DNA of 64,000 bases, taken from the NCBI GenBank assembly GCA_013399115.1, contig VXAA01003837.1, forward strand, positions 1,099,173 to 1,163,172, written 5' to 3'. Positions 24,589 to 35,480 of the stretch are shown in pieces (position 1 is the stretch's first letter; the number at the start of each line of letters is the position of its first letter). The notes beneath the pieces were generated by a model. It had not been told where the DNA came from, ran no database searches, and saw only the letters and a program-made list of their open reading frames with translations. Origin of the DNA: Anseranas semipalmata (Eukaryota > Chordata > Aves > Anseriformes > Anseranatidae). Made by a program: the position numbers and the translations under genes.

Positions 24589-24610
24589 CATATATATATA
24601 TGTGTATGTA
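24589..24610. repeat. (TA)n microsatellite
   Basis: Alternating TA run with TG interruptions, seen directly. Confidence 0.85.
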
Positions 24611-24828
24611 TTTTCAGAAGTGTTCAATGCAGCAGGATGATTTCAGAAGGTTTGTAGTCTGGGGTGACATTACTTATATGACACGTATGGAAAGTATGGG
24701 GTGGAATTTCCCTGAAAACCGTCCTTCCCACAAGATTTCTGGCACTTTGGACTCTCTATTCAGCTAGAAATCCTGAGAGGACAATCTCTCTCATTGTACT
24801 TGAGTCCTTCTTGGTTGGATTGAAAACC

Positions 24829-24905
24829 AGGGCCCAGATCCTTAATTTATGTAAACAGGAAGAATTCTGTTGAAACAAATAGAGAGGAATTAAGGGAAGT
24901 TCTCA
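24829..24905. repeat. Sauropsid-type palindromic relic, degraded
   Basis: Starts 'gggcccagatccttaattta' followed by 'tgtaaacagg' and a degenerate centre, matching the style of the 'gggcccagatcctcagctgg' palindromic repeat of sauropsids. Only the left arm is convincing. Confidence 0.35.
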
Positions 24906-25533
24906 GTCCAAAACTATAATAAAGAAAAAGGTTTCTAAATCCTTCAGGACCTCAAAAAAACACAGACCAAATCCCTTCATAGAAGTGAGTGGGATGAGAA
25001 GAGGAGGGATTTTTTTCCTTTCCTGATGACCTGCCCAGAACAACAGACATTTTTCTAAGTTTACAGCCGGGGGAATCCCCTTGGTCTGCTGCAGTGAGGC
25101 ACTCAGTGTTTTGGCTCTTAATTTCCCTGTGTCCCTCAGAAATGGGAACCAGAATCAGCTGCTAACTCAGAATGTTCTGAGTCAAGAATTGCAGGATTAG
25201 AGAGAACACATGGTGCTACAATCTATAAGATTCATATATGAGAGTCACATGTAATCGGGAATGTCAAGGGATGTCAATGCATGAAAGGACTAAAGATTAT
25301 TTCATGGCAACTAGACACTTTGGTCATTCAAGTACTAGACTGAGTGGACAAAGAGTGTTATAACATGGAGTTTAACTTCAGCATACTTTAAGTGAAATGA
25401 TACCTGTAGATCATTTGGGAATTTAATCAATAGGAAGCTGAGAATCCCAGCTGCTCTGGATAAATGACTTGTAGAAAGGCTGGTGGTGGGGATGGAAGAG
25501 CAGAGGGACTCCCAGCTCAGCTGGGGAGCTCCA

Positions 25534-25587
25534 GGCAGAGAAGAACTCTCTGGCAGAGAAGGATCTCGACCAGAGAAGGATCTCTGC
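25534..25587. repeat. 18-bp tandem repeat, three copies
   Basis: Three consecutive 18-base units (25,534-25,551; 25,552-25,569; 25,570-25,587) share a CAGAGAAG-A-CTC core, and units 2 and 3 share CAGAGAAGGATCTC exactly. A partial GAGGATCC follows. The unit length is a multiple of three, but no supported protein uses the frame. Confidence 0.75.
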
Positions 25588-26769
25588 GAGGATCCAGTGG
25601 GATAGAGCAGAAAAGGCCAAGTTCCATTTCTATTTCAGCTTTCATCTGAGTAACTCTGGTGATGCCCCTTCTATCCACCATGAGAAACCTGGACAGAGCT
25701 TAAGTTTCTTGCAAGGTAAAGACAGAAGGGATGTCCTATGTAACTGAGTATGGCTATGCATTAATGGATGGCTTTCCGAGGTTTCTTCTGTGTCTCCCTC
25801 CACTTTCCAACAACTAAAGTTTTTCTGGTCGAAACACCTTGAGTTGGTGCTTGCAACGCAGGAAGCATTACCTCAGAGGCAGCTCAGGGATGTGATTTAC
25901 TTTCTCCAAGTCTCTGGAGGGGAGCAGCATCAATCTGGTGTTGTTTTAGTTTCCAGCAAACTAACCATAGAGCAAACTGTACTGCTGACAGAACCTAACA
26001 GAGAGGTTATGGGAACATTCATTAATTGCTGCATCGCTTGGCAGGCTGAACTGGTTACCAGCTTGTTTCTTGTTGCAATGGAATCCAAATTCCCAGTTTG
26101 GATCTCTCTGAACGAAGCCCAGCACAGTTTGGATGCTGCAGCTCCTTTCATCTCTACAGATGCTGAGATCAGCTGCCATCTTGCATCTAACTGATCTGAA
26201 CTTTCTGTATGTGCGGGTGGGATTGACATATATCTTTGCGGATGAAGGCATTTCCTAATCAGGACCTTCACTTAAGCAACAACTCGCTTTCCCTGATGGT
26301 TTGGCACAGTTAAACTATATTGCCCTTCAAAGCATCCAGCAAGGCTAGCTATTCACCCAGATTCCTCCTGAGAAATCTGCCTGAGGAAGTGGAGGCCTGG
26401 AACGTGGATGGGGATGGGCGAGAAGGAACGTGGTTGTTCATATCTGATATGGTATGATGTTTTCAACTGATTTGCAAATGCTCCCAGATATCATGATGGA
26501 GACAGAGAAGGAAAATGAAAAATACGCAGATGCATCAAAAATCACTTCTAGGACATGGAGTAACTGTTGCTACTTAGATTACACTTTTCCAAATGTCTGA
26601 TTTCTCCATAAGGGGTGTGGTGGGAAAATAGGGAGATGCTAAGTAAAACCAATCCCTAAAGAGCTAAAATTTTGAATGGTAAGGAACTGTATCTGATATC
26701 TAGGAACCCTGTCAGCTATGAGCAAACACAGCAGCTTCTGCTTTTAGTTCCACTGAGTGACTTCCACTT

Positions 26770-27060
26770 TGTGCAAGTGTTTATCTGGGATAGCCCATGA
26801 GCATCTAAACTGGCAGAACAGGAGGCAGAAGACTTTCAAACTATTCCTGACATTGAGCAAGTCACTTCCCTGTTCTGCTGTTCTTTGCCTGTCATGCCAT
26901 CCTTAACGCCAAAATCATCTTTCTTCCAAGATCTCAGTCTAAACCTTTTGGGGCAAGAACAGTGTCTATTTGCTTGCCCATACAAGTGCTAGCACAGCAG
27001 GTACCAGTCTTGGTTACAGCCTGCAAGTGCTATTACAGAATACCTGGTAATAATGGGAAA
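26770..27060 (+). repeat. CORE-SINE relic with LINE-like tail
   Basis: Collinear segments: 'aggaggcagaagacttt', then 'gacattgagcaagtcacttc' (the conserved core), 'ccttttggggcaagaacagt', 'caagtgctagcacagcaggt' and 'gctattacagaatacctggt'. These match the order of the old sauropsid CORE-SINE whose tail reads 'tttggggcagggactgtct' and 'gcctagcacaatggggtcc'. The best-preserved CORE-SINE in the window. Confidence 0.6.
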
Positions 27061-27521
27061 AAAGGATGAAGTCATTCTGAGTTCTTGTCCCATTTACTCA
27101 CCACCCATGAACGTTTCTATATTAGATGCATTCACATCTCTGAGAGTAGAACAGATTTGCCAGGTCCCTCTGGACCCAAATTTGGAGACTGCTACCCTCT
27201 CCCCCACCTCTGCTGGCTTTGATAAAGCAGGTTCCTGCCAAATCTATAGAAGGAATGTTTCTCCTCTGTGTCTTTTAAGTGCCCAGCAAGCTGGGCATGA
27301 CATTTGAAGCAGAGTTTGGCATAGCAGACTTTGGTAGCCTAGGTTACTCTCCAATCCAAATCCTGCCAAAATAACCCCAAAAATGTGTATAATTCAGCCC
27401 ACATTTTTGTGTCCAGAGTATCCATGTTTAACTTGACTACTTAGTGGTTTTGTGGTATTCATGAACACACAAAAGTAGTGCTTGTCCCAAAACTTAGACA
27501 AAGGTTTATTTCCTGTGCAGT

Positions 27522-27550
27522 GATATATATATATATATATGTATATACAC
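27522..27550. repeat. (TA)n microsatellite
   Basis: About nine TA units followed by GTATATAC, seen directly. Confidence 0.9.
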
Positions 27551-28474
27551 TGCTGTAGCAGCTGCAATGGTGTCTGTAAAGCACAGCAAAGAGTGGTCTA
27601 TGCACCAGCGCAGAAGGAAATCCCTTTATGAAAAAGAAGTGCTCCTTAGAGGGCTGTTTCCAGTATAGTACGTTCAGACAGGATTTAGCTATGGGTTTGC
27701 ATTAATAAGAGCTTGTGGTGAATTCCTAGGCACTGCATTAAAGATGTACCTGAGTGAGAAGATGGCTATTGATTATTCATACTGGCTGGGCTCTGAGGAT
27801 TGCATTTTCATGAAAGCAGTCATGTCAACATATATGTGCATTGGCCATGCACCCAGGGACCAGAAAAGTAGGTTCCACATCTTAGCTCTTACATATACAT
27901 TTGCCACTGTTGTACACGCAGTTGTGGTATCTATCTGATCGTGCCCATTTAGAAATGTCAGTATCTAAATATCTTGAAGATCCATTAACCAAAGAATTCA
28001 ACTCCATGAACCGGATTCAAATCAACACTTGCCCTACATTCTCTACTTTTAAAATGTATCAGCTCATTTAAAAAGGCTCCTTTCAGAGCCTTGTCCCCAT
28101 ACCAGAATTGTTTAGAAGATAATGAGAACTGTCACAGAATAAGAAGTTCACCTGCTTATTTCCATACTGCAAACTTTTAGTACCTGGTGGAAGTATACTG
28201 GAAGTGAGACTTCTTTCAGTATAAAAAGTGCAGTAACATTGTGTGTGGCATACCCAATAAGGAAGCTGATTGAGTATTACAGATTCTTACATCAGACCCA
28301 AGTGTTTGATGGAACAAACTGCTTCACTTTTGATTATTCATGTAACTTAAAGTAAATATTCAAGGCTGTAGGTTCATACTATAGACCACATGGACTGCTC
28401 TATGCCATGTATGATTCTTCTGATTTCTACATTTAGGGTCCTTGAAAATATGTTTATTTATATGAGTACTACCG

Positions 28475-28502
28475 TATATACACATATATATGCACATATA
28501 TA
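28475..28502. repeat. (TA)n/(CA) mixed microsatellite
   Basis: TATATA blocks separated by CACA and TGCACA, seen directly. Confidence 0.8.
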
Positions 28503-29629
28503 ATAACACAACTCCAGCCACCAGCTCCATTTTCCAGATACTTCCAATTATTTCCACAAATATTTTATTTAGGAAGCTCTGAAGAAATGCTTCTTTTGAA
28601 AATCCAGCTCCATTGCTTTTAGCATTTTAGCTGCAAAACAATTACTTAACCTGTCAGGCTAATCACCATAAATATTGCTGTCCACGGTGTTTCTACAAGC
28701 CAATAGTAACTGGTTTGGTCAGTTCAGCTAAATTTAATGACCTTTCAAGAAAGAGTTGTATTCCATTCCCAAACTACAGACCAAGGCACATGTTAAAATG
28801 GGCCATTGTTAAGGGATTGACCTCTTTCCAAGTCATAATCACTGACACCTGCAAATTTGAGCTCTGTGTCCCATAAAGCTGCTGGTGATCTAGATGCATT
28901 CTCATTTTTTTTGCAGAAGCTTGAAACATTGGTGATAACTTATGATTTCAAGAGTCTGTCTGGATAGCAGATACAGAAGCATAGGTTCAGTTCAACTCCC
29001 CTATACTAAATGGAGGGAGCTGTTAAGTTTTTACTGAATAGGTGAAGAAACTTGAAGTGGAAGCCACCAGCTGAGAACAAACAGTTGCTGAGATGCAGCC
29101 CTTGAGGAGTGCTTTAGAGGGTAGCTTCCATGTGATCCAGGGACATTCTCACTAGGTGTAAACTGCCCTGGCTTCCCAGGACTGAGTGATTTAGACCTAC
29201 AGAGGCCTGGCCAGAGAATGTAACAATGTTATGGTAGCTTAAGCACTATTTTTTGGCAGCAGTACAAGTTCAAACAGCCTCCACCTCAGGCCTACATGGT
29301 TCCTTGACTGGTGCTGGCACAACCCTTTGCATTGTTGAAAGCCATCCTCCAGGAGCTGCAGCCGCTGGGCGGCAGAACAGCCCCAGCCAGCTCTGTGGCC
29401 CCATACCTCTCACAATATCTAGAATAGGAACAGCAGCATAAGTCACTCTTCTTTCTTTCCTTTCTACCCACTCTAAATGTGCATATGTTGGACATTTCCC
29501 TCTTTTACCCTCTGCTAAACCACAGAGAGAAAACAAGACCCCAAAAGGACACACCTGCCTCAACATCCAGCCCCATCCATATTCATTCAGAATATTGTGC
29601 ACATATCAATTAAAGATTCTGTAATCAAG

Positions 29630-29770
29630 TTATATCCCCATTGCACCGATAAGTAAACTGAGGCTCTGGACAGTGACGCTGCAAGATCATACAGTGAGTT
29701 AGTAGTGGAAACAAGAATACAACTCGGGAGTAGGCTGCTAACCACATAAGCTATCCCTGCTGCTGGCCTG
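29630..29770 (-). repeat. MIR-like SINE relic
   Basis: Contains 'agtaaactgaggctctgg', 'gcaagatcatacagtgagtt' and 'agtagtggaaacaagaatac', collinear with the reverse complement of the MIR core ('gaggaaactgaggctcagag', 'ccaaggtcacacagctagt', 'aagtggcagagc'). The three consecutive matches make this one of the clearer MIR relics here. Confidence 0.6.
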
Positions 29771-30309
29771 GAAAGTAAAAATAATGGTTTGGAGTCCTCC
29801 AGTTTTCATTATTAGCTTTTTGGATGAGTTTTGCCTAAGGGGAATGAGTTATTCTCCACTGTTGCATCAGTATGTTTCACTTCAGCTGAATTATGTGTCA
29901 CTTTATGGTAGGGTTGTCTTCATTTTTTCTCTGCCGCGCTTAGGGAGATCTTCATGAACATCTTGTTTGACAAATTCTGCACCACCCACATAACCACTTT
30001 CAGGCAAACTTCGCAAAGTCAGAGACTGAGCTGGGCCCACTTATCTTTGGTGGATCTCATCTCGGTGTTGTTAATTGCAATCTCCAATGCCCAGTGGCCG
30101 GAGCAGAGTGTGGGGCTCAGATTTAAGTATGTGGTGCTTTGCTTTGCTGTTTTGTCCTTGTGGCTTTGGGCAAGTCACAGAATTGGATTGATAGCGTGTT
30201 CATTTGTGTGCTTGTTTGTTTCTAATGAAAATTTCAGCCAATGCAAAAGCTATTTGGAGCCATATTTTTATGCTTTTTTTTTGTTTTTGAAGGGAGGAGA
30301 GATTGCATT

Positions 30310-30325
30310 AAAAAAAAAAAAAAAA
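30310..30325. repeat. Poly-A tract, 16 bases
   Basis: Uninterrupted A run, 148 bases upstream of an 18-base T run. The two are complementary. Confidence 0.9.
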
Positions 30326-30473
30326 GTGCCTTCTCCCACACGCAAATGTTTCTTTTCTTCCCTTCTTCTGTTTTGGTTCCTGAAACCAAACATGGAAAAT
30401 AAATTATCCTTAAACCAAGACTCACAGTTTCTCAAAGAAAATCCAGAACAGAAATTTGTTTCTGCAACCACAA

Positions 30474-30491
30474 TTTTTTTTTTTTTTTTTT
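30474..30491. repeat. Poly-T tract, 18 bases
   Basis: Uninterrupted T run, complementary to the A16 at 30,310-30,325. Confidence 0.9.
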
Positions 30492-33400
30492 GGATAAGCC
30501 TTTCATGGAAGTTTTCAAGCAATAGTGAAGGGGCAGAGAAATGCTTAATTTATAGCCTGCCTTGTCTTGATCCAGCTGCTTCAGTCTTGAATGTCAACAA
30601 ATACTGGTGACTTTCAAAAATCCGTAGGTTGTTTTGGATGATATTTAGTTAAGCAATACTTCTCATGTAAAGAATAGTCTTGATTACATTATCTAGCAGA
30701 ATAAAAACAGATGGCAATGAAGTAACTATTTATCTTCCTGGTGAATTTTAATACACATGGAAGTGAGGGCACAAAAAAACTGGTTTAAACTTGGCATAAT
30801 ATGGTCACTGGGGGCTATGAAAGGTTTTTGCAACCAGCTCTGCTCATGCACCTAATCTTGACCTGAAGGCAATGCTAATGCTATAACCTTCATCTGCTTG
30901 AGCTAAAAAGTCTTATTTCCACTTCCTTTTCTCAGCTGTCTCCTTGGTTTGCCTTCCTCTGCACCAGCTCAGTTGTACACCATCTAGTGACCTGGCGCAG
31001 CAGCACAGCTCAGTGCATGCAGCTACGTTCACGTCAATGCAACAAGAATGGATGGATGAGAGCGATCCATGGCAGAGCAGAAGATTACAGAACAGCTCAC
31101 CAGAGTCAATAATCTAAGCGCTGCCTGGCCCATCCCCATTCTGGATATTCAGTGTTTCCAGTGATTATGGCACAGCAGTTTCTGAGCTGGTAGCAGGTTC
31201 CTGTGATACTCCTTCATCGCATGTTCGAAGATCAATGCCTGCTGCTCATGTTTGTGCCACTTGTGGTTATACAGAGCAACCGATCATCCCCCAGAGTGAT
31301 TGCCCACGCTGTGGAGTAAGTGCAGTCAATGCAAAGAAGCTGCTCTTGGGGGCAAAGAGGACAATCTGGCAGGACAAAACTGAGCTCTGAACCTTTCGTA
31401 ATTCAGTGTGTTTAGCAGCCTGGGTGTATGCTGAATTTCATTATCCCTTCAAATTGCTGCAGATTTGTTCAAAGGAGTTTTCTCTTGTCAGTAGGGCCAC
31501 CCGACAAGAACCAGCACGTTCATGTCTGACAATGACGTTAACTGCCTTTGGAGCAGCAGAAACAACCGCGCCAGCCAAGCGGTGCTGTCTGCCAGCCTCA
31601 GAGATACACGCATCGGAGTATTCCTTCAGACACCTGCCAACCGTGATCCATCCCCTTCTGCCTCCCCTCCAGGTGAAACTCTGATTCAGCATCTTAAACA
31701 AAACCGCAAAACCTGCTTGTCAGTCTGGGAGCTCTCTCGTCTCCCTCTTCCCTCCACCACAAGACTCTACATGCAGCCCTGCTGCTGCCCAGGGGCTGGA
31801 GCGCAGGAGCAGGGTACGTTCGGTAACAGCTTGACACTGGCTGCTGTTTGAGAAACTGCTGGGCTCTGGCTTGCTCGGGGAGAGCGGTTGATGCTCTCCA
31901 GGCTTGGCAAAGCTGTTCAGACTTGCACTCCCAGGGAGCACTTTTCAGCATGTCCTGGGCTTTGTCACCCAGACAGACCCATATCAGGGGAGCTTGCTGC
32001 TTTTCAGAAGCAGAAGCCTGTAGGTTTGTTCCTACCTGTTTTTTTCATGTTATTGTTTTTTACTTGCTAAGTGGCTTGAAGTGACAGTGAAGTAGCAAGA
32101 CAGTAGAAGGATAATCCTGAAGGCAGCTTTTGCTCCAAGCAGAGACGCGGGAGCCTTCCCAACCCCAGACCTGCTCTGGCCCCCAGAGCAGCCTCTCGTC
32201 AGGTGGGAGGAGGGTGAGTGACAATTATTTAGCTGACTGGAGTTGGCCAGGATTCCTCCTCAATCTGATACCGCCTTTGCTGACATTCTTGTACATGCCT
32301 GAGTCATCCCAGTCCTCATTGCAACCCTGTCTTTTCTTAGTCCTTTTTCTTTTTAAATGTTTGATGAGGTTCACATATCATTGTCAGGTTTATTTGCTCT
32401 CTGGAGCCTGCTAGATTTCTTTTTGCCTTTTCACTGATTTCCTGCAGTACAGAGCTCATGTTGAGAGCTAGCATACCTGTGTCCATGTAATTCAGCTAGC
32501 TTCTTTCTCCTCTTCTTCCCTGACAACTCCTCATTTTTTTGTCACGGTCTCTGTAGTTACAGTCAAATAGAGCCATCCAAACTATTAAAAGCAGCCTTTT
32601 CAGAGTAAAAGTATTTAACTTTTTATCTGCTCCCTTAACAAAAATGCAGACATATGAACTTCTGAATAAGTGAGAAGGGCAAACATATTACCTTTGGATA
32701 TCAAAAGAAAGGCAGAACAAATTGTCACCCTACCCAATAAAACAAAAAATTCTTGGAAATGTTGCACAGAAAGTAGACAAGATTAACACCTCTCTTTCCT
32801 TTCTGCTCTCTATCCAAAACAGCCCAAACACATCCAGAATAAGCATTAGCCTACAGAATGGTTTAGGCTGGTTTAGGTTAATTTCTTTCCTTGTCTGGGT
32901 GGCTGCAGTGGTTGAAAACAAACATCTCAACATCGCTGAATTTGAACTTGGACCTGAACTTTGCCATTGCAGCCTCTCTCTTCCTCAACATTAGGTCACA
33001 TCTAAAGATATAAATTTTGCACTTGATGAATCATAAAAGTGACTTTTGCCTTGTAGTGAACATGTTGTGGTGAAGCCTCAAGAATATTGCCATGATTCAG
33101 GAGAAATGGCATAGATCTCTCACTAAGTCTCGAAAGAGAGGGTGATAGCATAGAGTAACAAGAAGCTACTAAGCGTACTTAGAAAGCTTTTCATTACATT
33201 GAATAGAGGGAATTAAACTTCTCTGCAATTGCTTTATGGTCCCAGCTAGTATGAGGCTTTGTAAAGGTCTACAAAACCTAGGCTATGATGTTTGAAGGCC
33301 TGAATTGATGGGGTAGCAAAACTCCAAGGCTTGGAACAGTCAGTGAAAGTAAGATTAAGAGAGGATAAAAGCAGCACTACCCTGAGAAAACAAAGCATGT

Positions 33401-33912
33401 ACATGAATAAAGCAACTTCCACCTAACAAGAAAATTTGCACTAAGTCCAAGATCATCTACAGGTATGCCAATGCCAGGACATGAAAATTAGGTTCCCTTC
33501 ATCGTTTGGGCCAGAACCACTACTTTTTGAATAAATGCTTCCAGAACTTCTCCCCAAGCACAGTTCTAAAAAGCAAAGCCACAGCTGGGAGGGTCCTTTT
33601 CTGACCTTAGTCTAATCAGTTTAACAAGACTGCATGTGGTAGCACTTGCTAACCAGTGCTTGAGGTTACAAAGGCAGGGAAAGCTGTCAGGTCCATCCAA
33701 ATCCACCCTTTAGCCAGAAGACCTCTGAGTCTTAAGCAGCCTTGCAAGGTAGGTGCTTCTTCCATCTCCATGGTTTTACACCAATTGTCATAGTCACTGT
33801 TTGGTTAAATGTAGAAGAGAGGGCTTCCCTTTGTGTGTTGTGCCTCTCCACCCACAGAAATGGTGATGGGTCACTACTGGAGCTTCTTTACAGGGAGGTG
33901 AACTTTATCACT

Positions 33913-33943
33913 GATATATATATATATATACACATATATATAT
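33913..33943. repeat. (TA)n microsatellite
   Basis: About nine TA units, a CACA interruption, then five more TA units, seen directly. A short (GGTCTT)-type triplication follows at about 33,966-33,983. Confidence 0.9.
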
Positions 33944-35289
33944 CCATCATATCAGATGGACTGTCCTTGGTCTTGGTCTTGGTAGGTTTTCCTGGAGAAG
34001 TTAAATCAGGATTAAACTCTAGTGAGACCTCAAAGACCTTGGTTCAGGCTCTTGGCAGATACTTCATGCTTTGATCAGCAATTTGTGGGGAAGGGGAGAT
34101 ATTTTTTCTTCTGAATAAATGAAATGTTGTATTCCAGTTAACATGCTTCTTTCCCAGAATAGTAGCCCTGGATATGGCCTGCAGTGTTTTTGTTTTAATC
34201 TCTCCTTGTAAACAGTCTCCATCTCCACAAGGAATTTTTTCTGCATCACTTTTATCTAGGCTCTGTTGCTTGTCTAGCAGTCTTCCAGTTCAGGTCCTCT
34301 ATATTTTTGTGGTAATAGACCCATGAAGCTTTCACTATAAACAAAATGTGACATAATTTGTAGAATTGCTGGTGCTCTAGAACCTAAAGCTGAACTTAGA
34401 ATTCTTGGTTTGGAGAGGGACACAAGTGTTAAAAACTAACAGAAGTAATGCACTCCAGAGCTCAGCTGGAATATCCCCTCATGGGACCATCTATCATGTC
34501 TGAGCTACAACCAGTTTGGTGCATTGCTGATCTGTCTCAGCGTGCTGTTGAGTTGTTATCCTCTCTTGACTGGTGAAGCACGTTCTTCTCATTCACTAAA
34601 TTTGTTTCTCTCTGTTTTTATTTAGCAGTTGTCACCAAGTCAATGTGACATTAAACAGGAGGGAGGAGAGGGCCATATCTTGCCTGACATATTTGGTGTA
34701 TCCATTGCTGTGACTGTAGAGGATAGCTACAGCCCATTCTTTTCTCCGTCCTGCTGCTGCTTCTCTGATCTTTGCTGCACAGCCTGGTACCTCTTGAGTT
34801 GGAAACAAATAAATTTTGACAAGGACTGTTGACAGTGGCTGGAATTCTGTTCTTTTTTTACATTCCCAGTGACTACTGCAGCTCTTCTGGCCTCTGCGGC
34901 AAGCAGTTTCATCCAGTGAGCTGCGCTTTCCAAGGGAAACATCACAACCTTCTGCAGTCCTCAATGCAAAATAATTCTTGTGTGGAGTTGCTTAGGATGG
35001 GTTATATGTAAACACACATTTCAGTGCCTGTGGAGTCACCACCTTTCATATCCTCCCTGTCTTCCCTCCTCCCTGCATGTCTAGTTTTACATTGTTTCGA
35101 CATGCCTAAGTCATGCTTTAAATAACAGTTGTCTGATTCTTTGCTTCTTCTCATACCCAGGTAATTATTTTCAATTTATTGATTTTCCACATGGAGATTA
35201 ATGGGTTATTCAGCCTCAAAGCCTGTAGCCACACAGCTGTGAGCTAACCCAGGTATGGGAAGGGGAGGAGGTACATGTGTTTATGTGGT

Positions 35290-35480
35290 TGATCACCTTT
35301 CTGATGAACTTGTGTAAGAAACCAAAGGGTTTTTTTCTCCTTGCTATTAAAAAGCCATCCAGCTTCAGACTTTTGCCAATGAATAATCACATTTCACGGG
35401 GAGTAAAAAGTAACAAACCTCATAAGCTCACAATAAGGAAATTGTTAACGTGTCTTTCCTATGTCTTTAATTACAGTGGC
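35290..35480. promoter_or_regulatory. Candidate conserved non-coding element
   Basis: Repeat-free AT-rich block with homeodomain-type 'gaataatcacattt', 'ggaaattgttaacgtg' and retained CpGs at about 35,398 and 35,450. It ends in a T-rich 'tctttaattacag' that resembles a splice acceptor, but no coding frame downstream is recognisable. Conservation untested. Confidence 0.2.

Larger units (their letters stand above)
24331..26769. other. Non-coding sequence, no gene seen
   Basis: Holds a (TA)n tract (24,589-24,610), a palindromic relic (24,829-24,905) and an 18-bp tandem repeat (25,534-25,587). A 134-codon frame at 25,790-26,194 overlaps a 113-codon minus frame (25,930-26,271) and has no recognisable domain, so I do not call it. 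Confidence 0.5.
27061..29629. other. Non-coding sequence, no gene seen
   Basis: AT-rich with (TA)n tracts at 27,522-27,550 and 28,475-28,502. Short frames overlap on both strands without family resemblance. A slightly GC-richer patch at 29,270-29,410 gives a 110-codon minus-strand frame that I regard as chance. Confidence 0.5.
29771..35289. other. Non-coding sequence, no gene seen
   Basis: Includes homopolymers at 30,310-30,325 (A16) and 30,474-30,491 (T18), a (TA)n tract at 33,913-33,943, and a possible MIR core fragment 'tggctttgggcaagtcac' near 30,160-30,180. The 218-codon frame at 29,954-30,610 runs through the A16 and T18 tracts as lysine and phenylalanine runs and is judged spurious. 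The 31,400-32,250 patch is CpG-poor and GC-richer, with overlapping frames on both strands, and has no recognised exon. Confidence 0.5.

Noticed and set aside
30150..30200. Possible MIR core fragment ('ggctttgggcaagtcac')
   Set aside because: Only one short phrase matches and there is no collinear support on either side.
29954..30610. 218-codon open frame on the plus strand
   Set aside because: It runs through A16 and T18 homopolymers as lysine and phenylalanine runs and has no recognisable domain, consistent with chance.
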